Assembly: GCF_022678485.1 (NCBI RefSeq)
Contig: NZ_JALBYP010000038.1
Span: forward strand, 1 to 64,000
Source: Aliiroseovarius sediminis
GTDB lineage: Bacteria; Pseudomonadota; Alphaproteobacteria; Rhodobacterales; Rhodobacteraceae
Length of the DNA: 64,000 bases
Direction of reading: 5' to 3'
Both the position numbers and the translations under genes were made by a program. Below are positions 42,761 to 52,801 of this stretch, piece by piece. Position 1 is the stretch's first letter. Each line of letters opens with the position of its first letter. The notes below the pieces were generated by a model that worked only from the letters and a program-made list of their open reading frames with translations, did no database searches and had not been told where the DNA came from.

Positions 42761-43987
42761 TTAGATTTGGCGACCCTGCAACAGTCGGGGCAGATCCCCG
42801 GTCAACCCGGCGGCTTCGCGGATAAAGCTACGCCGCAGTCCCGGCATTGCGTTGACCATTCCCAGCCCCACGTCGCGCACAGTGCGCAGCAGGGGGTTAT
42901 CATTTGAAAACAGTCGGTTGGTAGCTTCGGTGGCGGCGACCATCTGCGCCACATCGAAACGGCGCCATTGCTGGTAACGCTCCAACACGTCCAAACGGCC
43001 GATGTCTTCACCGCGCCGGCGGGCGTGGGTCAGCACCTCGGCCAAGGCAGCCACATCCTTTAACCCGGCGTTCAAACCCTGCCCCGCAATCGGGTGCAGC
43101 CCATGCGCCGCGTCCCCCACCAGCGCCAACCGGTCGGCCACGAATGCTTGGGCCACCGTCAGATTGAGGGGATAGGTGAAGCGTTTGCCCGCAAGGCTGA
43201 TCTGCCCGAGGAACGAGCCGAAACGCGGGCGCAATTCCTCAAGATATCCTTCGTCGTCCAGCGCGTTGATCCGCGCGGCCTCAGCATGGGTTTCTGTCCA
43301 GACGATTGAACACTGATTGCCGGGCAGCGGCAGGATCGCCAAAGGCCCGGCGGGCATGAACATCTGATGCGCCGCGCCATTATGTGGCAGTTCGTGATCT
43401 ATCGCACAGACCAGCGAGGTCTGCCCGTAATCATGCCCGACGCGGCCAATGCCCGCGCGTTCGGCTGTGCCCGACCGGCGCCCGTCGCAACCAACGACCA
43501 TGCGCCCGGTCAGCCGCTTGCCTGACGCGAGGTCCAGCGTGACGGATGCGGCATCAACGGTCTGTGCTTCGACCATTTCCTGGTGAATTAGGGTCACTTT
43601 CGGGTGCGCGTCGACCGCGTCGAGCAGCGCGCGCGACAGGAAGCGATCTTCGACCATGTACCCCATCGGGCCCTCGTCGATCTCGGCGTGATCGAACTCC
43701 AGCACGAAGGGGCTGACGCCCTCGCCGGGGCGCCCGTCCGAGATGCGGATATCCAGAAGCGGTTGGGCATTGGGTGCGACCGCGGGCCAGACGCCAATGG
43801 CCGACAGAAGCCGTTGTGATGCCAATGCCAGCGCATATCCGCGTCCGTCGAAATCATCATCGCCCCGCGCGCCCTTGGGCTGCGCGTCGATGATTGTCAC
43901 GTCAAAGCCGTTGTCGGCCAAGGCAAGCGCAAGGGCAGGGCCGTTCAGCCCGCCACCTACGATCAGAATATCGGCATCAAGTTTCAT
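42761..43987 (-). CDS. UbiH/UbiF-type FAD-dependent ubiquinone hydroxylase
   Basis: A 408-residue flavin monooxygenase. FAD motifs: ILIVGGGLNGPALALALADN (N-terminal GxGxxG), the DG motif (VGCDGRRSGTAERAG) and the C-terminal GD motif (ALVGDAAHGLHPIAGQGLN). It hydroxylates the ring of a ubiquinone precursor at the inner membrane. The exact position (UbiH, UbiF or UbiL) cannot be fixed from sequence. Confidence 0.9.
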   Translation of the reverse strand: MKLDADILIVGGGLNGPALALALADNGFDVTIIDAQPKGARGDDDFDGRGYALALASQRLLSAIGVWPAVAPNAQPLLDIRISDGRPGEGVSPFVLEFDHAEIDEGPMGYMVEDRFLSRALLDAVDAHPKVTLIHQEMVEAQTVDAASVTLDLASGKRLTGRMVVGCDGRRSGTAERAGIGRVGHDYGQTSLVCAIDHELPHNGAAHQMFMPAGPLAILPLPGNQCSIVWTETHAEAARINALDDEGYLEELRPRFGSFLGQISLAGKRFTYPLNLTVAQAFVADRLALVGDAAHGLHPIAGQGLNAGLKDVAALAEVLTHARRRGEDIGRLDVLERYQQWRRFDVAQMVAATEATNRLFSNDNPLLRTVRDVGLGMVNAMPGLRRSFIREAAGLTGDLPRLLQGRQI

Positions 43988-44072
43988 ATCCTCTTTTTGA
44001 ACTGGTCATCAGGGATTGTCCATGCGCCGATGCGCCGCTACCGTCACGCTGGCAGAAGACGGGAGAGCTAGG

Positions 44073-45401
44073 ATGACCAACCAATGGCTGACCATGAGCA
44101 TGGGCGATCTGGGCCGGGGAATTGGCGCCGGTGACATTGATCCGCTTGCCTTGACTGAGACGTTTCTGGACGCGATCAAGACGCATGAGTTTACGGATCG
44201 CATCTATGCCCGCCTGACCGAATCCCGGGCGCTGGCCGAGGCTGCGGCGGCATCAAAACGCGCTGCTTCGGGTCATCGCGTGGGCATTCTGGACGGTGTG
44301 CCGATCAGTTGGAAAGATCTGTTTGACACCGCAGGCGTTGTGACCGAAGCAGGCTCGGCCCTGTTAAAAGACCGCGTGCCCACGCAGGACGCCGCCGTTC
44401 TGCGCAACGCCACCGCGCAGGGTCTGATCTGTCTGGGCAAGACGCATATGAGCGAGTTGGCCTTCTCGGGCCTTGGATTGAACCCGGTGACGGCGACCAG
44501 CCCTTGCGTGAATGACCTTGAGGCTGTGTCGGGCGGGTCAAGCTCGGGTGCTGCCACCGCGGTCGCGTTTGGTCTGGCGGCGGGGTCGGTTGGGTCCGAC
44601 ACGGGCGGGTCGGTGCGCATTCCGGCGGCTTGGAATGATCTGGTTGGACTGAAAACGTCGGGTGGGCGTTTGTCGTCGGATGGCACCGTGCCGCTGGCCC
44701 CTCGGTTCGACACGATCGGTCCGCTGTGCCGCACCGTCGAAGACACCGCGCTGCTGCTGGCCGCGCTGGAAGGGGGTCCGGCGCCCGATCTGCGCGGTGC
44801 AAGCTTGAAGGGCGTGCGCCTTCTGGTGCTGGAAAATGGGCTGACTGATGCGCGCGACCAGCCAAAGGCCGGGTTCGACAGCGCGCTTGGTCGTCTGATG
44901 GACGCAGGTTGCATTGTCAAACGCGCCCACCTGCCCATCGTGGACGAGGCGCTGACCATGTCCGGCGTGTTGTTCACCACCGAAGCCTATGCCACCTGGT
45001 ATGATAAGATCGAGGCCCAGCCAGACCTGATGTTTGCTGAAATCCGCGACCGGTTCCGTGCCGGTGGGCAATATACTGGCGTTGAATTCGTGCGCGCGTG
45101 GCAGCGGCTGGACGACATTCGCAAGGAATATAACGCCGCAGTCGCAGGGTTCGATGCGGTGGTTCTGCCGACAGCCCCCATCATGCCACCGAATGTTGAG
45201 CGCTTGATGACCGACCACGCATATTACATCGAAGAAAACCTGATGGCGCTGCGCAACACGCGGATCGGCAATCTGATGGGGTCAAGCGGGCTGACCCTGC
45301 CAACGGGCCTGCCATCGACCGGTATCTTGTTGCAGGGGGCCCCGATGGCGGAGGCTCAATTGCTGCGCCTTGGTGCCGCCGCCGAGGCGGTTTTGGCCTA
45401 A
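44073..45401 (+). CDS. amidase signature family protein
   Basis: A 442-residue amidase with the Ser-cisSer-Lys triad: Lys in ISWKDLFDTAG, cis-Ser in SGGSSSGAATAVAFGL, nucleophile Ser in GSDTGGSVRIPAAW. It hydrolyses an amide; substrates in this family range from aliphatic amides to GatA-type Gln hydrolysis, but no gatB/gatC is present. ATG 44073 was chosen; further in-frame ATGs lie 7-9 codons later. Confidence 0.88.
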   Translation: MTNQWLTMSMGDLGRGIGAGDIDPLALTETFLDAIKTHEFTDRIYARLTESRALAEAAAASKRAASGHRVGILDGVPISWKDLFDTAGVVTEAGSALLKDRVPTQDAAVLRNATAQGLICLGKTHMSELAFSGLGLNPVTATSPCVNDLEAVSGGSSSGAATAVAFGLAAGSVGSDTGGSVRIPAAWNDLVGLKTSGGRLSSDGTVPLAPRFDTIGPLCRTVEDTALLLAALEGGPAPDLRGASLKGVRLLVLENGLTDARDQPKAGFDSALGRLMDAGCIVKRAHLPIVDEALTMSGVLFTTEAYATWYDKIEAQPDLMFAEIRDRFRAGGQYTGVEFVRAWQRLDDIRKEYNAAVAGFDAVVLPTAPIMPPNVERLMTDHAYYIEENLMALRNTRIGNLMGSSGLTLPTGLPSTGILLQGAPMAEAQLLRLGAAAEAVLA

Positions 45402-45531
45402 ATGCCACATAACGATCCGACAACCACCGAAAATTCCGGCGTTTTTCTGGACCCGCCGGGAATTGCGAGCTATCCTTAGCCGAAACGGGGCGACATGATC
45501 CCGAGATCTGAGGCAGTATAGTGACGTTCAA

Positions 45532-46716
45532 ATGACGTTTCCCGAGCGGTATTCCAACTTGCCCGACTATGCATTCCCGCGCCTGCGGGCGCTTCTTGAC
45601 GCCCATAAGCCGGGTGGCGAGGTGATGCATATGACGATTGGCGAGCCGAAGCATCCATTCCCCGAATGGGTGCCGCAGGTCATTGCGGCCCATACCGATG
45701 AATTCGCGAAGTATCCGCCGAATGATGGCACCCCCGAACTGTTATCGGCGATCGCCGGTTGGCTGGCGCGCAGGTATGGTGTGCAGGTGGACCCGGACCG
45801 GCAGATTATGGCGCTGAATGGCACGCGCGAAGGGTTGTTCAACACGCTGATCGCACTCTGCCCCGAAGAAACGCCGCGCGGTGAAAAGCCCGTCGTTCTG
45901 ATCCCCAACCCATTTTATCAGGTCTATGCCGTCGCCGCGATGACCGTGGGGGCCGAGCCGGTGTTTTTGCCAGCAACCGCCGAAACCGGATTTCTGCCCG
46001 ACTATTCGAAATTGTCGCCCGAGATCCTGAACAGGACGCAGGTGGCCTATGTCTGTTCGCCCACCAACCCGCAAGGCGCAGTGGCGGACCGGGATTACTG
46101 GGCAAACCTGATTGCATTGGCCGAGAAGTTCGATTTCCAGATTTTCGCCGATGAATGTTATTCCGAGATTTATCGCGATACCCCGCCCGTAGGCGTGCTT
46201 GAGGTTGCTGCCGAAGGGGGCGCCAGCCCGGAACGTGTGGTCGTCTTTCATTCGCTGTCCAAAAGGTCGAACCTGCCCGGTCTGCGGTCGGGTTTCGTGG
46301 CGGGCGGGCCGGAAAGCATCCGCCGCGTGCGCCAGTTGCGCGCCTATGCCGGTGCGCCGCTGCCGCTGCCCTTGCAACGCGTGGCCGAGCGCGCTTGGGC
46401 GGACGACGCGCATGTGGCTGAAAACCGCGCGCTCTATCAGGAAAAATACGCTATCGCGGACCAGGTGTTTGCGGGCATAGAAGATTACATCGGGCCAGAG
46501 GCCGGGTTTTTCCTGTGGCTGCCCGTCGATGACGGCGAGGCGGCCGCGATGAAAGCATGGACCGAGACAGGCGTGCGGGTGCTTCCCGGCGCGTATCTGT
46601 CGCGGGATGTGAATAACCAAAACCCCGGCAAGGGGTATATTCGGGTCGCCATGGTGGCCCCAAAACAAGAAATGCAGCACGGGTTGATTCAACTTCGTGA
46701 CTGTCTGTTCAATTAA
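45532..46716 (+). CDS. dapC: PLP aminotransferase, probable N-succinyldiaminopimelate aminotransferase
   Basis: A 394-residue class I aminotransferase. HMTIGEPKHP at the N-terminus, substrate/PLP loop (YVCSPTNPQG), the PLP Lys in FHSLSKRSNLPGLRSGF and the C-terminal Arg region (GYIRVAMV). This arrangement (the IGEPxH start) is typical of DapC-type enzymes of lysine and diaminopimelate synthesis. It is transcribed 12 bp before ftsK, both serving cell-wall growth and division. Confidence 0.85.
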   Translation: MTFPERYSNLPDYAFPRLRALLDAHKPGGEVMHMTIGEPKHPFPEWVPQVIAAHTDEFAKYPPNDGTPELLSAIAGWLARRYGVQVDPDRQIMALNGTREGLFNTLIALCPEETPRGEKPVVLIPNPFYQVYAVAAMTVGAEPVFLPATAETGFLPDYSKLSPEILNRTQVAYVCSPTNPQGAVADRDYWANLIALAEKFDFQIFADECYSEIYRDTPPVGVLEVAAEGGASPERVVVFHSLSKRSNLPGLRSGFVAGGPESIRRVRQLRAYAGAPLPLPLQRVAERAWADDAHVAENRALYQEKYAIADQVFAGIEDYIGPEAGFFLWLPVDDGEAAAMKAWTETGVRVLPGAYLSRDVNNQNPGKGYIRVAMVAPKQEMQHGLIQLRDCLFN

Positions 46717-46728
46717 GGACGTGGTGGT

Positions 46729-49662
46729 ATGGCGTATCAGGCAAAACAACGGGATCCCATCTTTGACAGCAACACGCAGGCTGTGCTTGAGCGACGGGGG
46801 AAAGAGCTTCTGGGACTGGGGCTGATCGCCCTTGGTGTCATCGTGGCGCTGATCCTTGGCAGCTATTCGCCCGAAGATCCCGGCTGGATGTCAGCCACCG
46901 ATACGCCCGCGCAGAACGCTTTGGGCCGGATTGGTGCCTTTGTCGCCTCGCCCTTGGCAGTTATTGCTGGGCTGGGGGCATGGTCGCTGTCGCTGATCCT
47001 TGCGGTCTGGGGTCTGCGCCTGACGTTCCATATCGGTGAAGATCGGGTGATGGGGCGGATGATTTTTGCGCCGATCGCGGTTGCGCTGTGTTCGATCTAT
47101 GCCTCGACCCTAGTGCCGGGGGCGGCGTGGACGCATTCTTTTGGGTTGGGCGGTCTGTTCGGCGATACCGTTTTGGGTGCCGTTCTGGCCGGGCTGCCGG
47201 TGGGCGCCGGGCTTGGGCTGAAGGTCATGTCCGTTGTGTCGGCTATCGCGGCGCTGGTTGTGGTTCTGTTCGCGATCGGCATCGACCGGTTTGAGCTTCA
47301 ACGCTTCGGTCATTTCCTGCTGGTCGGGCTGGTGATGAGCTATGCAGGCGTTGTATCCCTGCTTGGCAAGGGCGCAAAGGGCGCAGCCCTGGGTGCCGCT
47401 GCGACTGCGCGTCAGATGCAGGCCCGCCAAGTTGCGCGCAAGGAAGAACGGCTGGCGCAAGCAGAAGCTGACGAGCTCTACGACGAAGAATTCACCGCTC
47501 CCCCGCCTCTGCGCGCCGCGCGAGTTATGCGGCCCGAACCGCCTGTGAATGGCGCGCCCGACGGCTATAATGAGGTGATCGAGCAACCGGCCCCCGCCCC
47601 GGCGAAACCCGGCCTTCTGAATTCCTTGTTCCGCCGTAACGCGGAACCCGAACCGGAATTGGTCGAACAACCGACCTATGACGGCGATATTCCCGAAGGA
47701 CTGGGCGGCGAAGATCGCATCCGTGCCAAGATCGCGTCGGCCTTGAAGAACCGCGCACATCAGCCGACATTGGGCGACCCCTTGCGAGCCGAACCCCCGC
47801 TTGCGCGTGCTGTGGCCCGCCACCGCCGCAGCCCGGACCCAATGATCCTGAATACCGACCCACAGCCGGAAGATATGGAAATTCGGGGCGAAATCGACAC
47901 GGTTTACCCGACCGAACCGCCGATGATGACCGCGCCAGAATTGACCAATGACGACGATCTGGTTGTCGAAGATCTGATGAACCCGGAAGCCGCCCGAGCG
48001 GAACCGCGCGTCTATACACCATCCCATGCCGGTTTGTCGCAGCCTGCCAAGAAGGTTGTGCAGCATTCCGCGCCCAAGCCGGCACCGCGATCCACGCGTG
48101 CCAAAGCCGAGGCGCAACCGTCGCTGAAATTCGAAGACAGCCATCCCGGCTATGAATTGCCGCCGCTGAACCTGCTGGCTAATCCGGCGAATATTGAACG
48201 GCATCACCTGTCAGACGAGGCATTGGAAGAAAACGCGCGGATGCTGGAAACGGTGCTGGATGACTACGGCGTGAAAGGTGAAATCGTATCGGTGCGCCCC
48301 GGTCCCGTCGTTACGATGTATGAACTGGAACCTGCGCCCGGCCTGAAAGCCAGCCGCGTGATTGGTTTGGCCGACGACATCGCACGCTCAATGGCGGCGC
48401 TGTCAGCGCGTGTGTCGACCGTGCCGGGCCGGTCCGTGATCGGGATTGAATTGCCCAATGAGAAGCGCGAGATGGTGTCGTTCCGCGAAATCCTGTCGAC
48501 ACGCGATTTCGGCGACGGCAATCACGGCCTGCCGCTGGCGCTGGGCAAGGACATTGGCGGCGATCCGATTGTCACGAACCTTGCCAAGATGCCTCACCTG
48601 CTGATTGCAGGGACCACGGGTTCGGGCAAGTCGGTGGCAATCAACACGATGATCCTGTCGCTGCTGTATCGTCTGACACCGGAAGATTGCCGGATGATCA
48701 TGATCGACCCCAAGATGCTGGAACTGTCCGTCTATGACGGCATTCCGCACCTGCTGTCCCCCGTCGTGACCGACCCCAAAAAGGCGGTTGTCGCCCTGAA
48801 ATGGGTCGTGGGCGAGATGGAAGACCGCTATCGCAAGATGTCCAAGATGGGTGTTCGGAATATCGAAGGCTATAACGGGCGCGTGGCCGATACCCTTGCC
48901 AAAGGCGAGATGTTCGAACGCACTGTGCAAACCGGGTTCGACGACGACACCGGCGAGCCGATCTTCGAGACCGAGGAATTCGAGCCCCAAAAGCTGCCCT
49001 ATATCGTGGTTGTGGTGGACGAAATGGCCGACCTGATGATGGTTGCCGGCAAGGAAATCGAAGCTTGCATCCAGCGTCTGGCACAGATGGCGCGGGCTTC
49101 GGGTATTCACCTGATCATGGCGACGCAGCGTCCTTCGGTTGACGTGATCACGGGCACGATCAAGGCGAACTTCCCCACCCGTATCTCGTTCCAGGTCACG
49201 TCGAAAATCGACAGCCGCACCATTCTGGGCGAACAGGGGGCTGAACAACTGCTGGGCATGGGTGACATGCTTTACATGGCGGGCGGGTCCAAGATTACCC
49301 GCGTTCATGGCCCGTTTGTATCGGATGAAGAGGTCGAGGAGATCGTCACCTATCTGAAAGGTTTTGGCGCCCCCGAATATGTTGGCGGTGTCTTGGATGG
49401 GCCGTCCGACGAAAAGGCCGACAATATCGACGCAGTTTTGGGTTTGAACACCGGCGGCAACACCACTGGCGAAGACGCGCAATACGATCAGGCCGTCGCG
49501 ATTGTGATCAAGGATCGCAAATGCTCGACCTCATACATCCAGCGCAAGCTTGGTATCGGCTACAACAAGGCCGCGCGTCTGGTCGAACAGATGGAGGATG
49601 AAGGGCTTGTCTCGGCCTCGAACCACGTCGGCAAGCGCGAGATCTTGATCCCCGAGCAATGA
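46729..49662 (+). CDS. ftsK: DNA translocase FtsK
   Basis: A 977-residue protein: four or five N-terminal membrane segments (to about residue 205), a Pro/Glu-rich linker (to about 460), the RecA-like motor with Walker A ([12 protein letters not shown], about 628) and Walker B ([13 protein letters not shown]), and a C-terminal winged-helix gamma domain ([20 protein letters not shown]) that reads KOPS sequences. It pumps chromosome dimers to dif at the septum. It is co-transcribed with the aminotransferase gene. Confidence 0.95.
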   Translation: MAYQAKQRDPIFDSNTQAVLERRGKELLGLGLIALGVIVALILGSYSPEDPGWMSATDTPAQNALGRIGAFVASPLAVIAGLGAWSLSLILAVWGLRLTFHIGEDRVMGRMIFAPIAVALCSIYASTLVPGAAWTHSFGLGGLFGDTVLGAVLAGLPVGAGLGLKVMSVVSAIAALVVVLFAIGIDRFELQRFGHFLLVGLVMSYAGVVSLLGKGAKGAALGAAATARQMQARQVARKEERLAQAEADELYDEEFTAPPPLRAARVMRPEPPVNGAPDGYNEVIEQPAPAPAKPGLLNSLFRRNAEPEPELVEQPTYDGDIPEGLGGEDRIRAKIASALKNRAHQPTLGDPLRAEPPLARAVARHRRSPDPMILNTDPQPEDMEIRGEIDTVYPTEPPMMTAPELTNDDDLVVEDLMNPEAARAEPRVYTPSHAGLSQPAKKVVQHSAPKPAPRSTRAKAEAQPSLKFEDSHPGYELPPLNLLANPANIERHHLSDEALEENARMLETVLDDYGVKGEIVSVRPGPVVTMYELEPAPGLKASRVIGLADDIARSMAALSARVSTVPGRSVIGIELPNEKREMVSFREILSTRDFGDGNHGLPLALGKDIGGDPIVTNLAKMPHLLIAGTTGSGKSVAINTMILSLLYRLTPEDCRMIMIDPKMLELSVYDGIPHLLSPVVTDPKKAVVALKWVVGEMEDRYRKMSKMGVRNIEGYNGRVADTLAKGEMFERTVQTGFDDDTGEPIFETEEFEPQKLPYIVVVVDEMADLMMVAGKEIEACIQRLAQMARASGIHLIMATQRPSVDVITGTIKANFPTRISFQVTSKIDSRTILGEQGAEQLLGMGDMLYMAGGSKITRVHGPFVSDEEVEEIVTYLKGFGAPEYVGGVLDGPSDEKADNIDAVLGLNTGGNTTGEDAQYDQAVAIVIKDRKCSTSYIQRKLGIGYNKAARLVEQMEDEGLVSASNHVGKREILIPEQ

Positions 49663-49707
49663 TGGCTTGCTGCGTGGCATGACGCCCTGCGCAGCGCCGG
49701 TTACCGC

Positions 49708-49736
49708 ATAACACGGTATATTGTGCGGCGTGTTAT
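49708..49736. terminator. candidate hairpin downstream of ftsK
   Basis: ATAACACG (49708-49715) and CGTGTTAT (49729-49736) form a perfect 8-bp stem with a 13-nt loop, 45 bp after the ftsK stop. There is no T-run. It may end or stabilise the ftsK transcript before lolA. Confidence 0.3.
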
Positions 49737-49815
49737 CGCCTATCGCCTTCCGTTGGGGCTTAATCTTCCCATATCAGGCGGGATAGACTACGCCCGAGCA
49801 GCAGAGGTAACACCA

Positions 49816-50418
49816 ATGACCCCCTTTCGCACGATCATCGCCGCCGCCTTCGTCGCGGTCAGCGCCGCCCCCGCGATGGCTGAAAAGCTGTCGCTAAATG
49901 CGATTTCGCAATATCTGAACCGGCTAGACACCGCCAAGGCGCCGTTCACACAGGTCAATGACGATGGCACGATCTCGACCGGAACGATCTATCTGAAACG
50001 TCCGGGGCGGGCGCGGTTTGAGTACAATGCCCCGACCAAGGCCCTGGTTGTGGCAGGCAGTTCGCAGGTTGCGATCTTTGACGGGAAATCTAATGCTGGG
50101 CCGCAGCAATACCCGCTGAAGCAGACACCTTTGAATCTGATTCTGGCGCGTAATGTCGATTTGAGCCGCGCGCAGATGGTCGTGGGTCATAAATATGATG
50201 GCACAGCAACGACTGTGATCGCGCAAGACCCCGAGAACCCCGATATCGGCACGATCGAGTTGAAGTTCACCAGCAACCCGACCGAACTGCGTCAGTGGAT
50301 CATTACCGACAACACCGGATCAAAGACCACGGTTATTCTGGGCGAGATGTCCAAAGGCACCCCGCTTGGCAGTTCACTGTTTTCGATCACCGTCGCGACC
50401 AAGGAATGGTCGCGTTAG
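49816..50418 (+). CDS. lolA: outer-membrane lipoprotein carrier protein LolA
   Basis: A 200-residue periplasmic protein with a signal peptide (AAAFVAVSAAPAMA, cleavage about residue 22). LolA landmarks: FTQVNDDGTISTGTIYLKRP, GRARFEYNAP and SNPTELRQWIITDNTG. It ferries lipoproteins from the LolCDE complex to the outer membrane. ATG 49816 was chosen because the upstream frame is not signal-like. ftsK-lolA order is conserved in alphaproteobacteria. Confidence 0.92.
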   Translation: MTPFRTIIAAAFVAVSAAPAMAEKLSLNAISQYLNRLDTAKAPFTQVNDDGTISTGTIYLKRPGRARFEYNAPTKALVVAGSSQVAIFDGKSNAGPQQYPLKQTPLNLILARNVDLSRAQMVVGHKYDGTATTVIAQDPENPDIGTIELKFTSNPTELRQWIITDNTGSKTTVILGEMSKGTPLGSSLFSITVATKEWSR

Positions 50419-50426
50419 GCCAGTAA

Positions 50427-50452
50427 GCGCCAGACCGGAAACGGTCTAGCGC
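50427..50452. terminator. hairpin between lolA and the lysozyme-like gene
   Basis: AGACCG (50432-50437), GAAA tetraloop, CGGTCT (50442-50447), extended by GCGC arms on both sides across a C-A mismatch. It lies between two convergent genes; no T-run, so probably a weak bidirectional terminator. Confidence 0.45.
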
Positions 50453-51027
50453 CGACAGCTTGCCAGTTGGTGCTGATATAGGATCGCGCGGGCGTTCACT
50501 TCGGAGGCAATGCGCATAAGCCAGGCTTTAGACTTGTAGCTACCGCGCAGATACCCCGTCCGCCCTTCGTGATAGGCCAGATATTGGTTGCGCGCGTCGG
50601 TCAGAGGGATGCCTATCTTGGCGCGGGTTTCGTTCATATACCAGCCCATGAAATCGGTCGCGTGCTTGATGTTAGTACGCCGTGCGCGCCGCCCACCTTC
50701 GTCACGCTGATATTCTTTCCATGTGGCATCCAGAACCTGTGCATAGCCATAGGCCGAGCTTTGCCGCCCCATCGGCAGTACGCCCAATGCGTATTTCACC
50801 GGTGTGCGCGCGTTGCCGATGAATTTCGATTCCTGATAGATCATCGCCATCTGAACGGGTACGGGAACGCCCCATTTCCGCTGGGTTTGTTTCATCGCCT
50901 TATATATATTCGGGCGCTGCTTGATAACGCTGCACGCATTGTCCAAGTTTCGCGGTGCCTTGGTGTCAACACCACCACAGGACGCCACGAACAAAAGAAT
51001 CACTGCTGCGCGAAGAAGTCTGCTCAT
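50446..51027 (-). CDS. lysozyme-like transglycosylase (SLT-type) lipoprotein
   Basis: A 193-residue protein with a lipoprotein signal (LLFVASCGG, Cys about 17) and a lysozyme-like domain in which the catalytic Glu lies in MAMIYQESKFIGNA, followed by SAYGYAQVLDATWKEY and NQYLAYHEGRTGYLRG. It should be anchored to a membrane in the periplasm and cut peptidoglycan glycan strands. Close in layout to alphaproteobacterial SLT-domain lipoproteins. Confidence 0.85.
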   Translation of the reverse strand: MSRLLRAAVILLFVASCGGVDTKAPRNLDNACSVIKQRPNIYKAMKQTQRKWGVPVPVQMAMIYQESKFIGNARTPVKYALGVLPMGRQSSAYGYAQVLDATWKEYQRDEGGRRARRTNIKHATDFMGWYMNETRAKIGIPLTDARNQYLAYHEGRTGYLRGSYKSKAWLMRIASEVNARAILYQHQLASCRR

Positions 51028-51248
51028 CTGCCTCTCGCAATCTTATGTTTTTTGAGACTATAGCGGAAATTGTTGCTGCTGGGAATTCCAAGAATGCCAA
51101 AAATTTACCACCGGCGGTGGGTTGCGCACAGTCCATTTGTCAGGTTGAAAATGAGCGACTTACACAATTTGTTTCGCAAAAACCGGGGGTGGTCGCATGG
51201 ACAAACACCCCCCCAAAGCGTTAGTTACGATAGCAGGAGCTTTACTAT

Positions 51249-51575
51249 ATGTTAAAGACGCGCGCCAAATATTCCCTTGGACAGATCGTCCGCCACCGCA
51301 AGCATCCGTTTCGCGGTGTGGTTTTTGATGTGGACGCGATGTTCTCGAATACCGAAGAATGGTACGATGCCATCCCCGAGGACAGTCGGCCGGAAAAAGA
51401 CCAACCATTCTATCATCTTCTGGCCGAAAACGATCAAAGCTATTACGTGGCCTATGTGTCCGAACAAAACTTGGTCGCGGACTATTCGGGCGAACCGGTG
51501 GACCATCCTGATGTGTCCGAATTTTTTGGTGATCTGGAAGATGGCCAGTATCCGCTACATGTCCAGATGAACTGA
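51249..51575 (+). CDS. hspQ: heat-shock protein HspQ
   Basis: A 108-residue protein matching HspQ: AKYSLGQIVRHRKHPFRGVV, then FDVDAMFSNTEEWY, and PFYHLLAENDQSYYVAYVSE. HspQ binds hemimethylated DNA and modulates Lon protease activity. It is transcribed alone. I could not identify a heat-shock promoter in the 220 bp upstream. Confidence 0.92.
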   Translation: MLKTRAKYSLGQIVRHRKHPFRGVVFDVDAMFSNTEEWYDAIPEDSRPEKDQPFYHLLAENDQSYYVAYVSEQNLVADYSGEPVDHPDVSEFFGDLEDGQYPLHVQMN

Positions 51576-51579
51576 TCGC

Positions 51580-52255
51580 CTCTCAGCAACCGATTGCGCG
51601 TGGGCCTGTATCGCAGTTTGCGCGGCCATCCCGAAATCGATCCTGTTGGACAGGAAACGCACCCGCCCGGGGTTGTGAAAAAGACGCCATATTTGTCAGA
51701 CGCCAGCCCGACGCCGAAGACGTGAAAGATCGAAAAGAGCTGCGACATCGCCATCCCACCCTTGTCCATAACGGTCAATTTAAACAGTGTCGGGTTGCGT
51801 GACCATCGTTTTGGGGCCTGCGCCCGAGTTCAATCAGTGCGGCGAAATCCAAGGCCAGTTGCGCCGACGACATATAGTCAAGTTGGGTGGTTTGGTTCGG
51901 GTCAGTGATGATCTGGTTGTTGGTATTATAGCCCAGCCTGGCTGCCCAACGGTCAAGGTTTGAAAGGTCAACATACGACAGGATGTCCGCTTAAGTGACC
52001 CCCTTGGTCGGTGCCGTTGATCGCGATGGGAACTCGTCTTTGGTACACCCATCAGCACGAATTATTCATCGCCCAAGCCGGTCGTTTGGCGCGCGCATAT
52101 GCCCAACAGATCGCCCGCATAATTGTGGCGTCCGCCGCATTGCCCTCCGCTCTCAGAATATTCAGCGCCACCAGAGCGGCCAGTGAATGGCGATGTTGTG
52201 TGGATGCAATTGGCTGCAAGAATAGGCCAAAGCCTAGCATCTCGAATGGCGCCAC
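51580..52255 (-). pseudogene. decayed gamma-glutamyltransferase gene
   Basis: Read N to C on the minus strand, pieces in different frames match gamma-glutamyltransferase: SLAALVALNILRAEGNAADA (about 52195-52125; compare the family's LRxGGNAxDAAIA), then LDYMSSAQLALDFAALIELG and RRPQNDG up to a premature TGA at 51775-51777, then TVMDKGGMAMSQLFSIFHVF and KYGVFF, then TTPGG and RVRFLSNRIDFGMAAQTAIQ to a TAG near 51573. Frameshifts and internal deletions reduce the gene to about 680 bp where about 1.6-1.8 kb is usual. No intact copy is in the window. Confidence 0.7.
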
Positions 52256-52294
52256 ACGCCTCCAAACCCGATCGCCTAACGTTATTTCACCATG

Positions 52295-52801
52295 TCAACT
52301 GATCCGGGTGTCCGCCAGAGAAATGGTAAACACGAGCTTGTTGCGATTGCCGCGATGCATGTAGCGCAGGTCGCGGGTCAGTTCTTTGATTAGACTCCAA
52401 CCAAAGCCACCTTCCGGGAGGTGACTGACTGGACCAGAAAGCGATTGCCGCGGCGTTTGCGGTATATTGCCGTCAGACAGCGGCACGCCATCGTCCAGCA
52501 CCGTGAAATGAAGCTGATCGCCCGCCCTTTTAATTTGCAACTCAATAATTCCTTGTGCATCTTGCCCATAGGCGTGTTCGACCACGTTGTTCAGAACTTC
52601 AGCCAGCACGATTTCAATCATACCGCGTTCGTCGGCGGTCAGATGCAGCCGCGCCAGCCCGGTCATGGAAGCCTTCAAAGCTTGCCGCACCGCCAACGGA
52701 TCAGCCAGAAAAACCAGTTTCATTTCGTTCGTATGGGGCGTAAGCGCCGATTTATGAAGATCGTTGGCACGGCCCACGAAGCTCAGACATTCAGTCGGCA
52801 T
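52295..52801 (-). CDS. anti-sigma factor/serine kinase (RsbW-like HATPase)
   Basis: A 168-residue HATPase_c protein: N box (IEIVLAEVLNNVVEHAYG), G1-like DDGVPLSD, and GGFGWSLIKELTRDLRYMHR. Proteins of this kind bind and inhibit a sigma factor and phosphorylate the STAS antagonist. ATG 52801 overlaps the antagonist gene by 11 bp. No sigma factor is adjacent, so the target is elsewhere. Confidence 0.85.
   Translation of the reverse strand: MPTECLSFVGRANDLHKSALTPHTNEMKLVFLADPLAVRQALKASMTGLARLHLTADERGMIEIVLAEVLNNVVEHAYGQDAQGIIELQIKRAGDQLHFTVLDDGVPLSDGNIPQTPRQSLSGPVSHLPEGGFGWSLIKELTRDLRYMHRGNRNKLVFTISLADTRIS

Noticed and set aside
45436-45470. Hairpin downstream of the amidase gene
   Set aside because: The arms match only with a one-base bulge, and the T-run is inside the loop, so termination is not supported.
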